64,000 nucleotides of DNA from Coptis chinensis (Eukaryota; Streptophyta; Magnoliopsida; Ranunculales; Ranunculaceae): NCBI GenBank assembly GCA_015680905.1, contig CM027381.1, forward strand, positions 59,028,501 to 59,092,500. Reading direction: 5' to 3'. Shown in pieces: positions 32,418-42,148 of the stretch. How positions within the stretch are numbered: position 1 is the stretch's first letter; each line of letters begins with the position of its first letter. The position numbers were made by a program, and so were the translations under genes. The notes below the pieces were generated by a model. The model had not been told where the DNA came from and made no database searches. It saw only the letters and a program-made list of their open reading frames with translations.

Positions 32418-32480
32418 GTTTTGGTTTTCACTATTTCTACCACCTCTATTTCCTCTACCTCTAGATCTTTGTGAAGACAT
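32398..32480 (-). pseudogene. 5' remnant of the second Harbinger gene
   Basis: Read on the minus strand from ATG 32480: MSSQRSRGRGNRGG followed by an Asn/Gln-rich run, cut after about 28 codons by the deletion scar. A TATA box lies at about 32560-32570 (minus strand). PIF/Harbinger elements normally carry a second, Myb-like DNA-binding gene; position and orientation fit that, but the Myb domain itself is gone, so the assignment rests on context. Confidence 0.5.
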
Positions 32481-32919
32481 TTTGTGATTTTGGTGAAGAA
32501 TAAAAGAAGAAAGAAGAAGATGAAGTGAATTAGTGAAAAATGAGTTAAGCATATATGGAATATATATAGGCCCAGTCCAACGGAACTAAATATAGTCGTT
32601 AATATAGCCGTTAATTCCAACGGTACAAAATCGAACCGTTTTAATTTTTTATTAAAAAAAACAAAAAAAATGTTGGACGTCTAAAGTAGAACCGTGCACA
32701 CATTTCTACTCTTGGACGGGTAGTTTTCCCGTGCGTAATCTTGGACGGGTCTAGTTTTACCGTGCGAACCATTTCTATTTTCTTAACCAATTTGGCTCCA
32801 CTTTTGACAATTCTTAAAATAGAAACGATCATTTGACAATGCGTTGGTGACGGAAATTGCTATAAAAATTGTCAACTGTCACATTGAAAATCAAAAATAA
32901 CAACGCGTTGATGATGCTC

Positions 32920-34087
32920 TTATAGAGCCAAAATAAGACAAAAGGACCCTAAAAGGGACCTCATGGAACAACTGGGAAAAAGTTCCAAAAAGTCAAACTG
33001 TCAAATGTCAACAGTCAACGATCAAAGCCATAGTCAACGGTCAAAGTGAACTCAAGGGTCCAAAAACTCATAAGCTCAGGAAACACTCAAAGGCTTCAAG
33101 AATCAATGACTAAACCCGTTGTAAGACAAGGACTACGCTTCTAAACGCTAAACCCTAGCCAAGATCATATAAGTTAGATAGAAGCTGAACAACTTCCAAA
33201 CCCCATAACCCCACTATCTACACCAATAGAATGCAAAACACTTGATAAAATGCATATACGGGTGAGTTTGCATTAGAATGAATGCAAAATACTTGATTGA
33301 TTGAATGAATGCAAAACACTTGACTGAATACACTTACGTGTGAGCTTGGATTATAATGAATGTAAAACACTTGATTGATTGAATGAACGTACCTACAAGC
33401 GAGCTCGCCTTAGAAAGAATGAAAAACACTTGGTTTGAATGTACCTACGTGTGAGCTTGCATTATAATAAATGCAAAACACCTGATTGATTGACTGATTG
33501 TAGAAAACTCATGTTCTTATCACTTTTTCAGGATACAGCCCTATTCTGGAACAAATACCTCAAAAGACGTGTTATAGAGCCAAAATGAGACAAAAGGACC
33601 CTAGAAGGGACCTCATGGAACAACTGGGAAAAATTGCCAAAAAGTCAAAAGTCAACAGTCAACGATCAAAGCCGTAGTCAACGGTCAAAGTGAACTCAAG
33701 GGTCCAAAAGCACAAAAGCTCAGGAAACACTCCAAGGCTTCAAGAATCAATGACTAAACCCTTTGTAAGGCAAGGACTAAGCCTCTAAACCCTAAACCCT
33801 AGCCCAGATGTTATAAGTTATATATAAGATGAACAACTTCCAAACCCACAAACCCCACTATCTACACCAATAGAATGCAAAACACTTTATAAAATGCATC
33901 TACGTGAGTTTGCATTAGAATGAATGCAAAACACTTGACTAAATACAATTACGTGTGAACTTGGATTATAATGAATGCAAAACACTTGATTGATTGAATG
34001 AACGCACCTACAAGCGAGAAGCTTGCGTTAGAAAAAGAATGCAAAACACTTGATTGAATGTACCTTTGCATGAGTTTGCATTATAAT
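32920..34087 (+). repeat. Satellite block 2: edge monomers between Harbinger and LINE
   Basis: Continues the monomer broken at 30926, with the next phase mark at 33503. Near 33787-33802 it contains AAACCCTAAACCCTAG, two plant telomere-type units. It ends in the target duplication of the LINE. Confidence 0.92.
34074..34087. repeat. Left target-site duplication of the LINE
   Basis: GTTTGCATTATAAT, repeated exactly at 40279-40292 after the poly(A) tail. The sequence is satellite DNA, so the LINE jumped into an existing array. Confidence 0.85.
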
Positions 34088-34546
34088 AAAACCTTGCATT
34101 TAAAGCTCGTTTAGTTGTTAATGGGGACTTAAGGGGTGATTTTTCAACCTTAGGGGTATTTAGGTCTTTACACAAAAAATAGGAAAACATGCAAAAATTA
34201 CGAGAGTTAGCACATTTTGAGAGCGCAAAACCCTAGCACACCACTTGCTAGAGTCCGCATTGAGGGGAGATGATTTGGAAACAAAACACCTTCGAGTGAG
34301 GAATCGACATGGACTTGGTAAGTTCTGCGCTTCACTAAGATGTATGGAGTGGGATCTCTCGAAAGGTTTAGGAAAAGACTTGCACCGCGCTGAAAGGTGT
34401 GAGATCGAAACGACCGCAAAACAAAGAAAAAACTTGTAAAGGACTTAGCACTAGATATAGCACTTTGTAGTTTTGGAGTAGTAGGAAACAAAACAAAGGG
34501 TGTACAACCACAAGAAGTCAAAGGAAAAGAAGTCAGAGATCTGGAA

Positions 34547-35555
34547 GTGGGTTATAGTACAGCAGAGTGCCAGAATACACTACAGAAGTTAAAAAAAGAT
34601 GTAGAGTACTACCGCACAGAAACGACGGAACAAGGAATGGAAGATACTGAACTTCGAAAAAAAGGTATTCAAATAATAGGATCACGGGATATTAACGAAA
34701 CAAGAAAGAACCACGGACTATCTGCAGATGGTCATGATCCTATCATTCGAACAAAGGAGTAGCGAACACAAAAAGCTCATGGGCGGATGTGATTGGAAAG
34801 GGGAGCAAAGAGGAAAAGAAGAACTGAGTTATATTCCACCCACGCTTGTCGATGGGAAACCAGTTATACACGTACAGAGCACATAATTCTCTGGTTTCAA
34901 TAAGAAATTTGAGAATTTGGTGGTTGGGTCATTTGTGGGTAGGCGAATGAATTATAACTATGTCAAGGAGATTGTTGGTAGAACGTGGAGGACTAAGAAA
35001 TTCATAATGAAGCCTTATGCAGATACAATGTTCACATTCCAGTTTGAGAAGGATGATGATCGAAAGGCGGTTCTGGATATTGGATCGTTCCATATTGCAA
35101 GTAAGTTGTTTGTTGTTAGGCCGTGGAGACTTTTTGTGGAGGCAGAAACACGAGAGCTGAGAACGATTCCTATTTGGGTAGTGGTTAAAGGCTTACCAAT
35201 GGAAATGTGGAATAAGGATGGCTTCAGCCAAGTGGGGAGTGCAATAGGAATTCCGATGTTTACAGACCGATTAACGGAGAACATGGCTAGAACTGCGTAT
35301 GCAAGAGTGTGCATAGAGATAGATGCCACATGCTCTTATCCTGATGACATTCTAGTGGTTTTAGATCAGCGAAGAGCATACAAGATTGCTTTTGAATACA
35401 ATTGGAAGCCGCCGTGTTGTAGAGCCTGTAAAGTTTTTGGCCACACAGACCTTAATTGCCCAAAGAAGCCAATACAAGAAGTGAAGACGAAAAGTATGGC
35501 TGAAAAAGAGAAAAATGAAGCAATACAAAGTAAAGACTCGGAGGAGAGGATCTGA
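34547..35555 (+). pseudogene. LINE ORF1 (nucleic-acid-binding protein), broken
   Basis: ORF1 of plant L1s coats the element RNA. The clear part is 34917-35555 (212 codons). It has VVGSFVGRRMNYNYVKEIVG, FTFQFEKDDDRKAVLDIGSF and RPWRLFVEAE, which form the DUF4283-type region, then WVVVKGLPMEMW. It ends with the zinc knuckle CRACKVFGHTDLNC (C-x2-C-x4-H-x4-C). Upstream, SWADVIGKGSK (about 34774) and LVDGKPVIHVQS (about 34847) are readable in frames separated by a shift near 34827 and a TAA at about 34883. The start is uncertain; ATG 34547 is the earliest with plausible sequence. A lysine- and glutamate-rich tail ends it. Confidence 0.75.
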
Positions 35556-36018
35556 AGGAAATAAACGCTGAAGTAGTAAGGCCAAATGACACGAGAGGGT
35601 ACAAGAAGTGCACTTAGTTGATGAGAACCAAGAATGGCGACGCCAAATAAAAAACAGAGGTACAAAATGAGAAACAAAAAGAGAAGGAAAGGAAGGAGAA
35701 TGCCTTAGCGACACAAGTAATAAGAGTAATGAGAGTAGCAAGGAGGAAGCGGAAAGAAATTATGACCCGAAAATATCAAGATATCGAGGATGAGAAGAAG
35801 AGACTTTTACTGCTGCATGGAGATAACCGTTTCAAACATTTGATAGTGAGGACTGATGAGGAAGAGGGGATGGAGGAAGGGTTAAATGAGTTGTTAAGTG
35901 GTAGAACGAAAGCAGGCACAGCAGATCACAGAGGAATATGCACAGAACGCACAGAGGGAAGAAGGGGCAGTAAAGGAAGGGATAAACTAAGTCTCTTAAC
36001 ACCAAACCAACACCATAA

Positions 36019-36480
36019 ATGATAAATTACGCATGTTGGAATATAAGGGGGTTCAATAAAGCTTTTAAGCAAGTTGAAGTGAAAGACATGGTGAGGAAGT
36101 ATGACATTAGTGTGATGGGATTAGTAGAAACAAGAGTAAAAGAGAAGAATCGAGAGAGAATTTTTCAGAAAACTTTTAATCAATGGCATATGGAGGACAA
36201 TTACAATGCCAATGATGGAGGTAATGTATGGTTTTGCTGGGATCCAAGGGAGTGTACAACAAAAGTATTAAAGAAGGATACACAACACATAACAATGGAG
36301 GTAAACACGATATCTAGGGATGAGATTGTTATTTCGGTGGTGTATGCGAGTACAGAGATGAACTTAAGGAGAAACATGTGGAGAAGCTTAGTGGACATGT
36401 CGTGTCAAATACAGAAGCCTTGGATGTTAATGGGAGATTTCAACTCTATTTTGAATTCTCATGAAAAGGTAGGGGATTAG
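36019..36480 (+). pseudogene. LINE ORF2, endonuclease domain
   Basis: ATG 36019 opens with MINYACWNIRGFNKA, the normal start of plant L1 ORF2. The apurinic-endonuclease-like domain shows VMGLVETRVKEK with the metal-binding Glu, the VWFCWDP region, VISVVYAS and LMGDFNSIL. It stops at TAG 36478 where a tryptophan is usual (GDW). This domain nicks the target DNA for priming. Later parts of the domain are scattered over frames up to about 36800. Confidence 0.85.
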
Positions 36481-37501
36481 AAGTTAGAAGCGAAACTTTA
36501 CAGATCTAATGGATTGTGTAAATCAAAAATTTGGGCTGGTGGATGTTAAGTTCAAAGGTAATTTGTATACTTGGAATAATAGACAAGTAGAAGCGGATTA
36601 GTTGTAAACCGGATCGCCGTAATGGCAAATTCAATGGATTGGTACATATGAGGAACATGAAGCGAAATTCTTGAATTCAGTGCCGCCCTCGGACCATACA
36701 CCCATGATTGTGACTTCATTGAGTGCAGAGGAAATCAAAAAAGAGAGCATTCAGATTTTTTAATTTTTGGTACAGAGAAAAGGAGTTTATGAATACAGAT
36801 TCGCAGAGAGGCATGGCATTGTGAAGTGGTTGGAAATCCGATGTATATATTCATCACGAAAGTTAAAGTTAACAAAGGCAGCCCTTATACAATGGAATAG
36901 AGACAGAGGGGGAGTGTAGTGAATAGGGTTAAAGAAATAAAGAAAAGAAATGGATAGGGTGCAAAAACAACTACAAACACAGCCCATAACATTGATGATA
37001 TTATTATGAAAGAAAAGAGAAGTGGTAACAGCCTATGCACAAGCAAGTATATCTGAGGAAGACATGTATAGGTAGAAGTCAAGAGATCAAGTGATAGGGG
37101 GTGGCGATAATAATACCAATTACTTCTTTAAATCTATGCAAGCAAGGAGAAGTACAAACAAAATCACATGCCCCGGGATTCAGGGGGAATGTCATACAGA
37201 CTACAAATGAGATTGGTAATGAATGTGTGGATTATTATAAGGCCTTGTATAGTCCGAATAGGATGATGGAGCTGGATTTTTCAATATTTCAAGACATTGG
37301 GCCAAGGCAGCAAATAAGTTCACAAAGCTATGAGGAGCTACAAAGAGAGGTGAGTAGGGATGAGATATAAAGTTTAGCTAATATTGGTGATGATAAATCC
37401 CCTGAAGTGATGGATTCTCCTCTTTCTTCTTTAAATGCACATGGAGGATTATTGGTGATGACTTCATCAAGGCTATACATAATTTTTTTAACTCGAATCA
37501 G
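36481..37501 (+). pseudogene. LINE ORF2, heavily broken stretch between endonuclease and RT
   Basis: Fragments of ORF2 can be read in changing frames, for instance SDHTPM-like sequence near 36690, CVDYYKALYS near 37220 and LQREVSRDEI near 37340, but none is long. This part has clearly lost several bases. Confidence 0.6.
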
Positions 37502-38623
37502 ATGCTCAGTGAGGTAAATGCTACCTGTATTACACTTATACCTAAAACACAAGTTCCTCTATCTTTGTCAGATTATAGGCTCATTGCTTGTTGTGGGGTC
37601 ATGTACAAGTGTATAACCAAGATTATGACAAGAAGAATGAAGGAGTTAATGCCGCAAGTAGTAAACCTTAACCAATCAGCCTTTGTTAGCGGAAGATGTA
37701 TCCAGGATAACATTCTTTTATCTCAAGAATTACTGCATAACTATCACAGGAATGAATATCCACCAAGATGTGCAGCCAAGGTAGATATACGAAAGACTTA
37801 TGATTCAGTGAGATGGGAATCAGTTGAGTTTGCAATGAGAAGAGTTGGGATGCCAGAAAAGTTCATTAAATGGGTTAAACTGTGTGTGGAGACAACGTCC
37901 TATTCTGTTATGATTAATGGGGCTTCTTATGGCTACTTCAAAGGGAGCAGGGGAATTAGATAGGGTGATCCAATCTCGCCGTATCTTTTTGTGCTGGTGA
38001 TGGACTTATTTACTGAGATCATGCATTATAGTGTTAGAGAAGGGCATTATCAGTTACATGCTAATTGTTCAGACCCAGTCATTCATTTATCATTTGTAGA
38101 TGATTTGATGGTGTTCATGTACGGAGACAATAGAACAGCCATTAAACTAAAGGATAATCTCTATATTTTTAGCAGAGTCTCGGGTTTGGAAGTGAATGTT
38201 CAAAAAAGTAATGTTTTTTTCGCTGGAGTGGATGATAGTGCAAGCGCAACTATAGAGCAAACTATGCTTTTTCCTAGAGGTGAGTTGCCAGTAAAGTATT
38301 TAGGGCTGCCATTAATCACTACAAGGCTGAAATCCACAGATTGTTATCCTTTAATATCCAAGATCACAAGGAGGATCCAGAGTTGGAAGGGAAGGTTACT
38401 TTCGTATGCCGGAAGACTTCAACTGATCAAGGCAGTTTTGAATAACATTAGTGTGTATTGGCTTGTTGCATTTACACTACCTCAAAAAATTCTAGATGAT
38501 ATCAATAGGATTTTCAGGAACTTTCTATGGACAGGGGCGGATCAAAACAATCACGCGTTGATTGGATGGGATGATCTCTATTACCCATATGAGGAAAGGA
38601 GGATTAGGGATACGAAATATTGA
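37502..38623 (+). pseudogene. LINE ORF2, reverse transcriptase domain
   Basis: Open from 37502 to TAG 37961, then on from 37991 in a single frame to 38623. Motifs in order are LIPKTQVPLSLSDYRLIACC, QSAFVSGRCIQDNILL, AAKVDIRKTYDSV, GSRGIR, then the TAG in place of the usual Gln before GDPISPYLFVLVMD, and the catalytic SFVDDLMVF. LGLPLITTRLK and GRLQLIKAVLNNISVYW follow. The stop sits on a CAG codon in relatives, so one C-to-T change explains it. Confidence 0.88.
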
Positions 38624-39524
38624 GAAGGTTAACCAAGCTGCAACCATGAAGCCTCTGTGGAAGCTCATTACAAAGTCCGATAACCCATGTTGTGGAAACA
38701 AAAGAACCTAATCAGGGATAGAAACTTCTGGCAGTTGAAGATACCCAATGATTGTTCCTCAAGTTGGAGGAATATTCTAAAAGTGAGGAAGGAAGCTGCA
38801 GCTATAGTGCATCATCAGATTGGCAATGGCAGAGGGACTAGCTTCTGGACTGAGCCTTGGCATCCATTTGGTATATTAATAGATAAGTTTCCCCAAGTTC
38901 TGTTATATGAATCTACTTGTAACAGGCATGCTCAAGTATCGAACCTCATAGTAGATGGCAAATGGGAGTTTACAAATAACGTAAGATGTCACATTAGTGA
39001 GATTGTTGAGGTTATAGAAAATGAAGTGGAGATAATGGGGGATGAGGACAACATAGTGTGGTCAGCAAACAAATGGAGACTACAATATGAAGGAAACTTA
39101 TGAGAGTCTGAGAGGTATAAGACAAGAAGTTCAGTGGCATAAACTGGTTTGGTTTGCAAACAAAATCCCCAGGCATTCCTTCATCAGCTGGATGGCACTA
39201 AGTGGAGGGCTGAAAACTCTGAAGAAGATGAAAGAACAAAAGGTGGTTGACTCAGATACTTGTGTCTTCTATTGGAGAGCAGTTGAAACAGAGGAACACC
39301 TTTTTCATTATTGCTCGATACCACAAACCTTATGGAACATATTATTGCAGAAAATGGGTTTTAACAGAACATTAGCAGTTACTTGGCAGGGGGAAATATT
39401 ATGGATAGAAGCTAAGTCACAGGGAAAAGGAACTCAACAGGATGTGATGGGATTAATGTGGAATGGGTTCAACTATGGGTATGGAAAGCAAGGAATGATA
39501 GAATTTTTGAAAATAAGCCTGTGA
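38624..39524 (+). pseudogene. LINE ORF2, zf-RVT region
   Basis: 38687-39103 has RDRNFWQLKIPNDCSSSWRN and GRGTSFWTEPWHP. After a frame change at about 39087 comes KIPRHSFISWMALSGGLKT and CVFYWRAVETEEHLFHYC, the zinc-finger-like zf-RVT module found after RT in plant L1s. Its role is not well defined in the family. Confidence 0.8.
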
Positions 39525-40174
39525 ATGTACAACAAATAGCTCGAACAGTGATTCGTGATGTCAGAGTAAAATTGAATGCAATACAAATCAAGATGAAGCA
39601 AGGACCAGAGGTAGAAAGATTCACTGATATTTGGAATGTGGATGTACAAATCGAGCAAAGGAACAAGAAAATTTGTCGATGGCAGAAGCCAGAAGATGGG
39701 TCGCAGACCATGAACAAAGATGGCACACTAAGGGGGAATTTAGGTGGATGGTCAGCAGTGATACGAGATAGAGAAGGAGAAGTATTAGAGGCAAGTCACG
39801 GCAGAGCAAGTAAACAATCGATCGACCTCATTGAACTGGAAGCAGTAGAACAGGGAATGAAGATGGCGATAAGAAAAGGGAGAAGAAGAATTAACGCTCA
39901 AACTGATTCAATGAGTGTAATAGGTTTCTTAACCGACAGGTGTCAACATCCGTGGCAGGCAGAAAAAATGATACGGGCTATTAAACGTATAAAGGCCCAA
40001 TTCGAACAGTTCAACATCATTCACATTTTTAGGGAGTCCAACAAGCTTGCAGATGCTATTGCAGCTAATATTCCTCAATGTAACTATCTAGAATTAGAAC
40101 CGATATTATTTGCTGAAGATGTAAAACAGATTATATGTGATGACGCGAGGGGCAAGGAATATGTGAGAGAGTGA
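39458..40174 (+). pseudogene. LINE ORF2, C-terminal RNase H domain
   Basis: The frame overlaps the previous one by about 66 bp, so a shift separates them. GGWSAVIRDREGEVLEASHG begins the RNase H fold, with LIELEAVEQGM (Glu), NAQTDSMSVIGFL (Asp) and FRESNKLADAIA (Asp) following. This RVT_3-type RNase H was acquired by a subset of plant L1 elements. The first catalytic aspartate position reads NKDGTLRGN and may be kept or altered. It ends at TGA 40172-40174. Confidence 0.82.
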
Positions 40175-40257
40175 GAAGTAACAAGCTTGTACTACATTTA
40201 TTTTTTATTCTAATAAAAGGGGTAGGGGACCTCTCTAAAAACCTCGCTTATCAACCA

Positions 40258-40278
40258 AAAAAAAAAAAAAAAAAAAAA
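40258..40278 (+). repeat. Poly(A) tail of the LINE
   Basis: About 21 A residues at the end of the 3' UTR, immediately before the right target duplication. An AATAAA lies 46 bp earlier. Confidence 0.9.
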
Positions 40279-40854
40279 GTTTGCATTATAATGAATGCAA
40301 AACACCTGATTGATTGATTGATTGTAGAAAACTCATGTTCTTATCTCTTTTTCAATATACAGCCCCATTCGGGAACAAATACCTCAAAAGACGTGTTATG
40401 GAGCCAAAATGAGACAAAAGGACCCTAAAAGGGACATCATGGAACAACTGGGAAAAACTGCCAAAAAGTCAAACTGTCAAAAGTCAACAGTTAATGATCA
40501 AAGCCCTAGTCAACGGTCAAAGTGAACTAAATGTTCCAAAAATTCAAAAGCTCATGAAACACTCCAAGTCTTCAAGAATCAATGACTAAACCCTTTGTAA
40601 GACGAGGACTAAGAGTCTAAACCCTAAACCCTAGCCTAGATGTTATAAGTTATATCTAAGATGAACAACTTCCAAACCCAAAAACCCAACTATCTACACC
40701 AATAGAATGCAAAACACTTGATAAAATGCATCTACGTGTGAGTTTGCATTAGAATGAACGCAAAACACTTGATGAATACACTTACGTGTGAGCTTGGATT
40801 ATAATGAATGCAAAACACTTGATTGATTGAATGAACATACCTACAAGCGAAGCT
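40279..40854 (+). repeat. Satellite block 3: edge monomer between LINE and LTR insertion
   Basis: Begins with the right copy of the LINE target duplication and continues the edge-type monomer (phase mark 40327). It includes TAAACCCTAAACCCTAG at 40618-40634. It is cut at about 40855 by the next insertion. Confidence 0.92.
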
Positions 40855-42105
40855 TGCTTATAAGAGCCCAAAACTGTAGTTTTAACCCCTTAATAATACT
40901 ACTTTTAGACCAATTATCATGAATAAGAAATAAGAGTTAATGCTAATTATGTGGTTTTATGTATTTCAAGTATGGAACTCAACTATGTGCAGAAACGTGC
41001 CACTTTGGTGATATAAAGGAGCAAAGGGTTGGTTGCTAAGAAGTTCTATGATAAAGTCCAAGATTCAAGGAGACAAAGCCTTTATCAAGCCCGGTCAAAA
41101 GCTGAAAAGTCAACACGGGCAGAAACAGTGCACAAGTCAGCAGAATTTCCGAAGACCATATCATTGGACTCAGGCCTCGGATTTGTGCCTACATTTCGTC
41201 AAAACGATCGGCTCTGAAAGAGCTTTCCAATTGTCCAAGCCTTGACACAATTAGAGGAGCAGAAGTGGACGAAAAGTCAGCTGAAGTCAACACCAGCTGA
41301 AAAAGCTCTCTGTGGACTGGAGAAATTGGGCTTTGGGTTCGATTTTCCGGCCCAAAACATGGCTCCTCAGCCCATGCTCGAAATTGTGGATCTGGTCTCC
41401 TCCTTTACATAAAACAAGACTTAGCTCTTAAGAAAGAGATAGTTAAAGAATCTAGAATAGAAAGTAGCCATTAAAATAGCTTGTAGATATAGTTTTTGAA
41501 TTCAATTAGTTAAATTAATTAGTTTCATACATTGTTTTAGATTAATTCTTGGAATCATAGTTCTTCATTGATTAGATAAATAAAATAGTTATTTCTTGTT
41601 CATTTCGATTTTCTCATTTAAAATTGTTAGATCTAATTTCAGTTGTTGTTATTCAATTCTTAGTTATTAATTTAGAATTCAATTATTATTTAGTTAAATT
41701 TAATAAAGTTATAATCTTTATATTACGTCTAGTTTAAATTCACATCGTAGTATAATTCCCACCATTGCTCTCATTAGACTTTGAATAAATTAGTCAATCT
41801 AGGAAACTTGATTGCTAAAAAACTAAGAGTGGAACGAACTTTTTACTCCACTATATTCCGATAGAATTGAGAGTATAGAAATCTTTGATAGCAACGTGTA
41901 ATTAAGTTTAGTTTCACTTGCGTTTTGAGTTTCATCATTCATTTCGTAGGTAAATTTTTCAATTTTACGTTTATCAAATGGCGCCGCTGCCATCTTAGTA
42001 CTCTTTAGTATTGTTTTTTTGTAGACTTTATAGTTTTCAAAGTCCCATAACCCACCCACCCTTGTTTGGATTCTCACCGTGGTTGTCTATTTCAACTTTG
42101 CAAGT
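40855..42105 (+). mobile_element. Lone Tat/Athila-type LTR with PBS and truncated leader
   Basis: It starts TGCTTATAAGAGCCC inside a satellite subrepeat. The LTR would end with CA at 41975-41976. The TATA-like GATATAAAGG is near 41010. Two bases later TGGCGCCGCTGCC (41979-41991) is a primer-binding site of the Athila/Tat kind. About 110 bp of leader follow, then satellite resumes at about 42105. No gag, pol or second LTR is present. About 80 bp of the host monomer seem to be missing, so the right end was made by deletion or recombination and not by clean insertion. Confidence 0.65.
41979..41991 (+). other. Primer-binding site TGGCGCCGCTGCC
   Basis: Complementary to tRNA 3' ends of the GGCGCCA type, such as tRNA-Asp in many Athila/Tat elements. 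It differs from the site at 20979, so this LTR belongs to another family than the 20.6-29.3 kb element. Confidence 0.6.
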
Positions 42106-42148
42106 TATTTTAATGAATGCAAAACACCTGATTGATTGATTGATTGTA

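Larger units (their letters stand above)
30927..32919 (+). mobile_element. PIF/Harbinger element with remnants of both genes
   Basis: It runs from GAGCATCATCAACGCATTG to the inverted CAACGCGTTGATGATGCTC, giving about 19-bp terminal inverted repeats with one difference. The element is 1993 bp long. It holds a decayed DDE transposase on the plus strand and, converging from the other end, the first codons of a second gene on the minus strand. Each gene has a TATA box about 80 bp before its ATG. The middle of the second gene is missing, so it is an internally deleted, immobile copy. Confidence 0.9.
34088..40278 (+). mobile_element. Full-length but decayed plant L1 LINE with RNase H
   Basis: 6.19 kb, bounded by a 14-bp target duplication and ending in poly(A) (40258-40278). 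The order is 5' UTR, ORF1 (DUF4283-like and CCHC knuckle), ORF2 (endonuclease, RT, zf-RVT, RNase H) and 3' UTR with AATAAA at 40212. Its length and 5' extent suggest a complete insertion. Stops and frameshifts in both ORFs show it is old. Confidence 0.92.

Noticed and set aside
33787..33802. True telomere or interstitial telomere array
   Set aside because: Only two perfect units within each satellite copy, so it is reported as a telomere-type motif only.
34207..35741. Several minus-strand frames over the LINE ORF1
   Set aside because: Shadows of ORF1; the plus-strand frame has the DUF4283-like region and a zinc knuckle.
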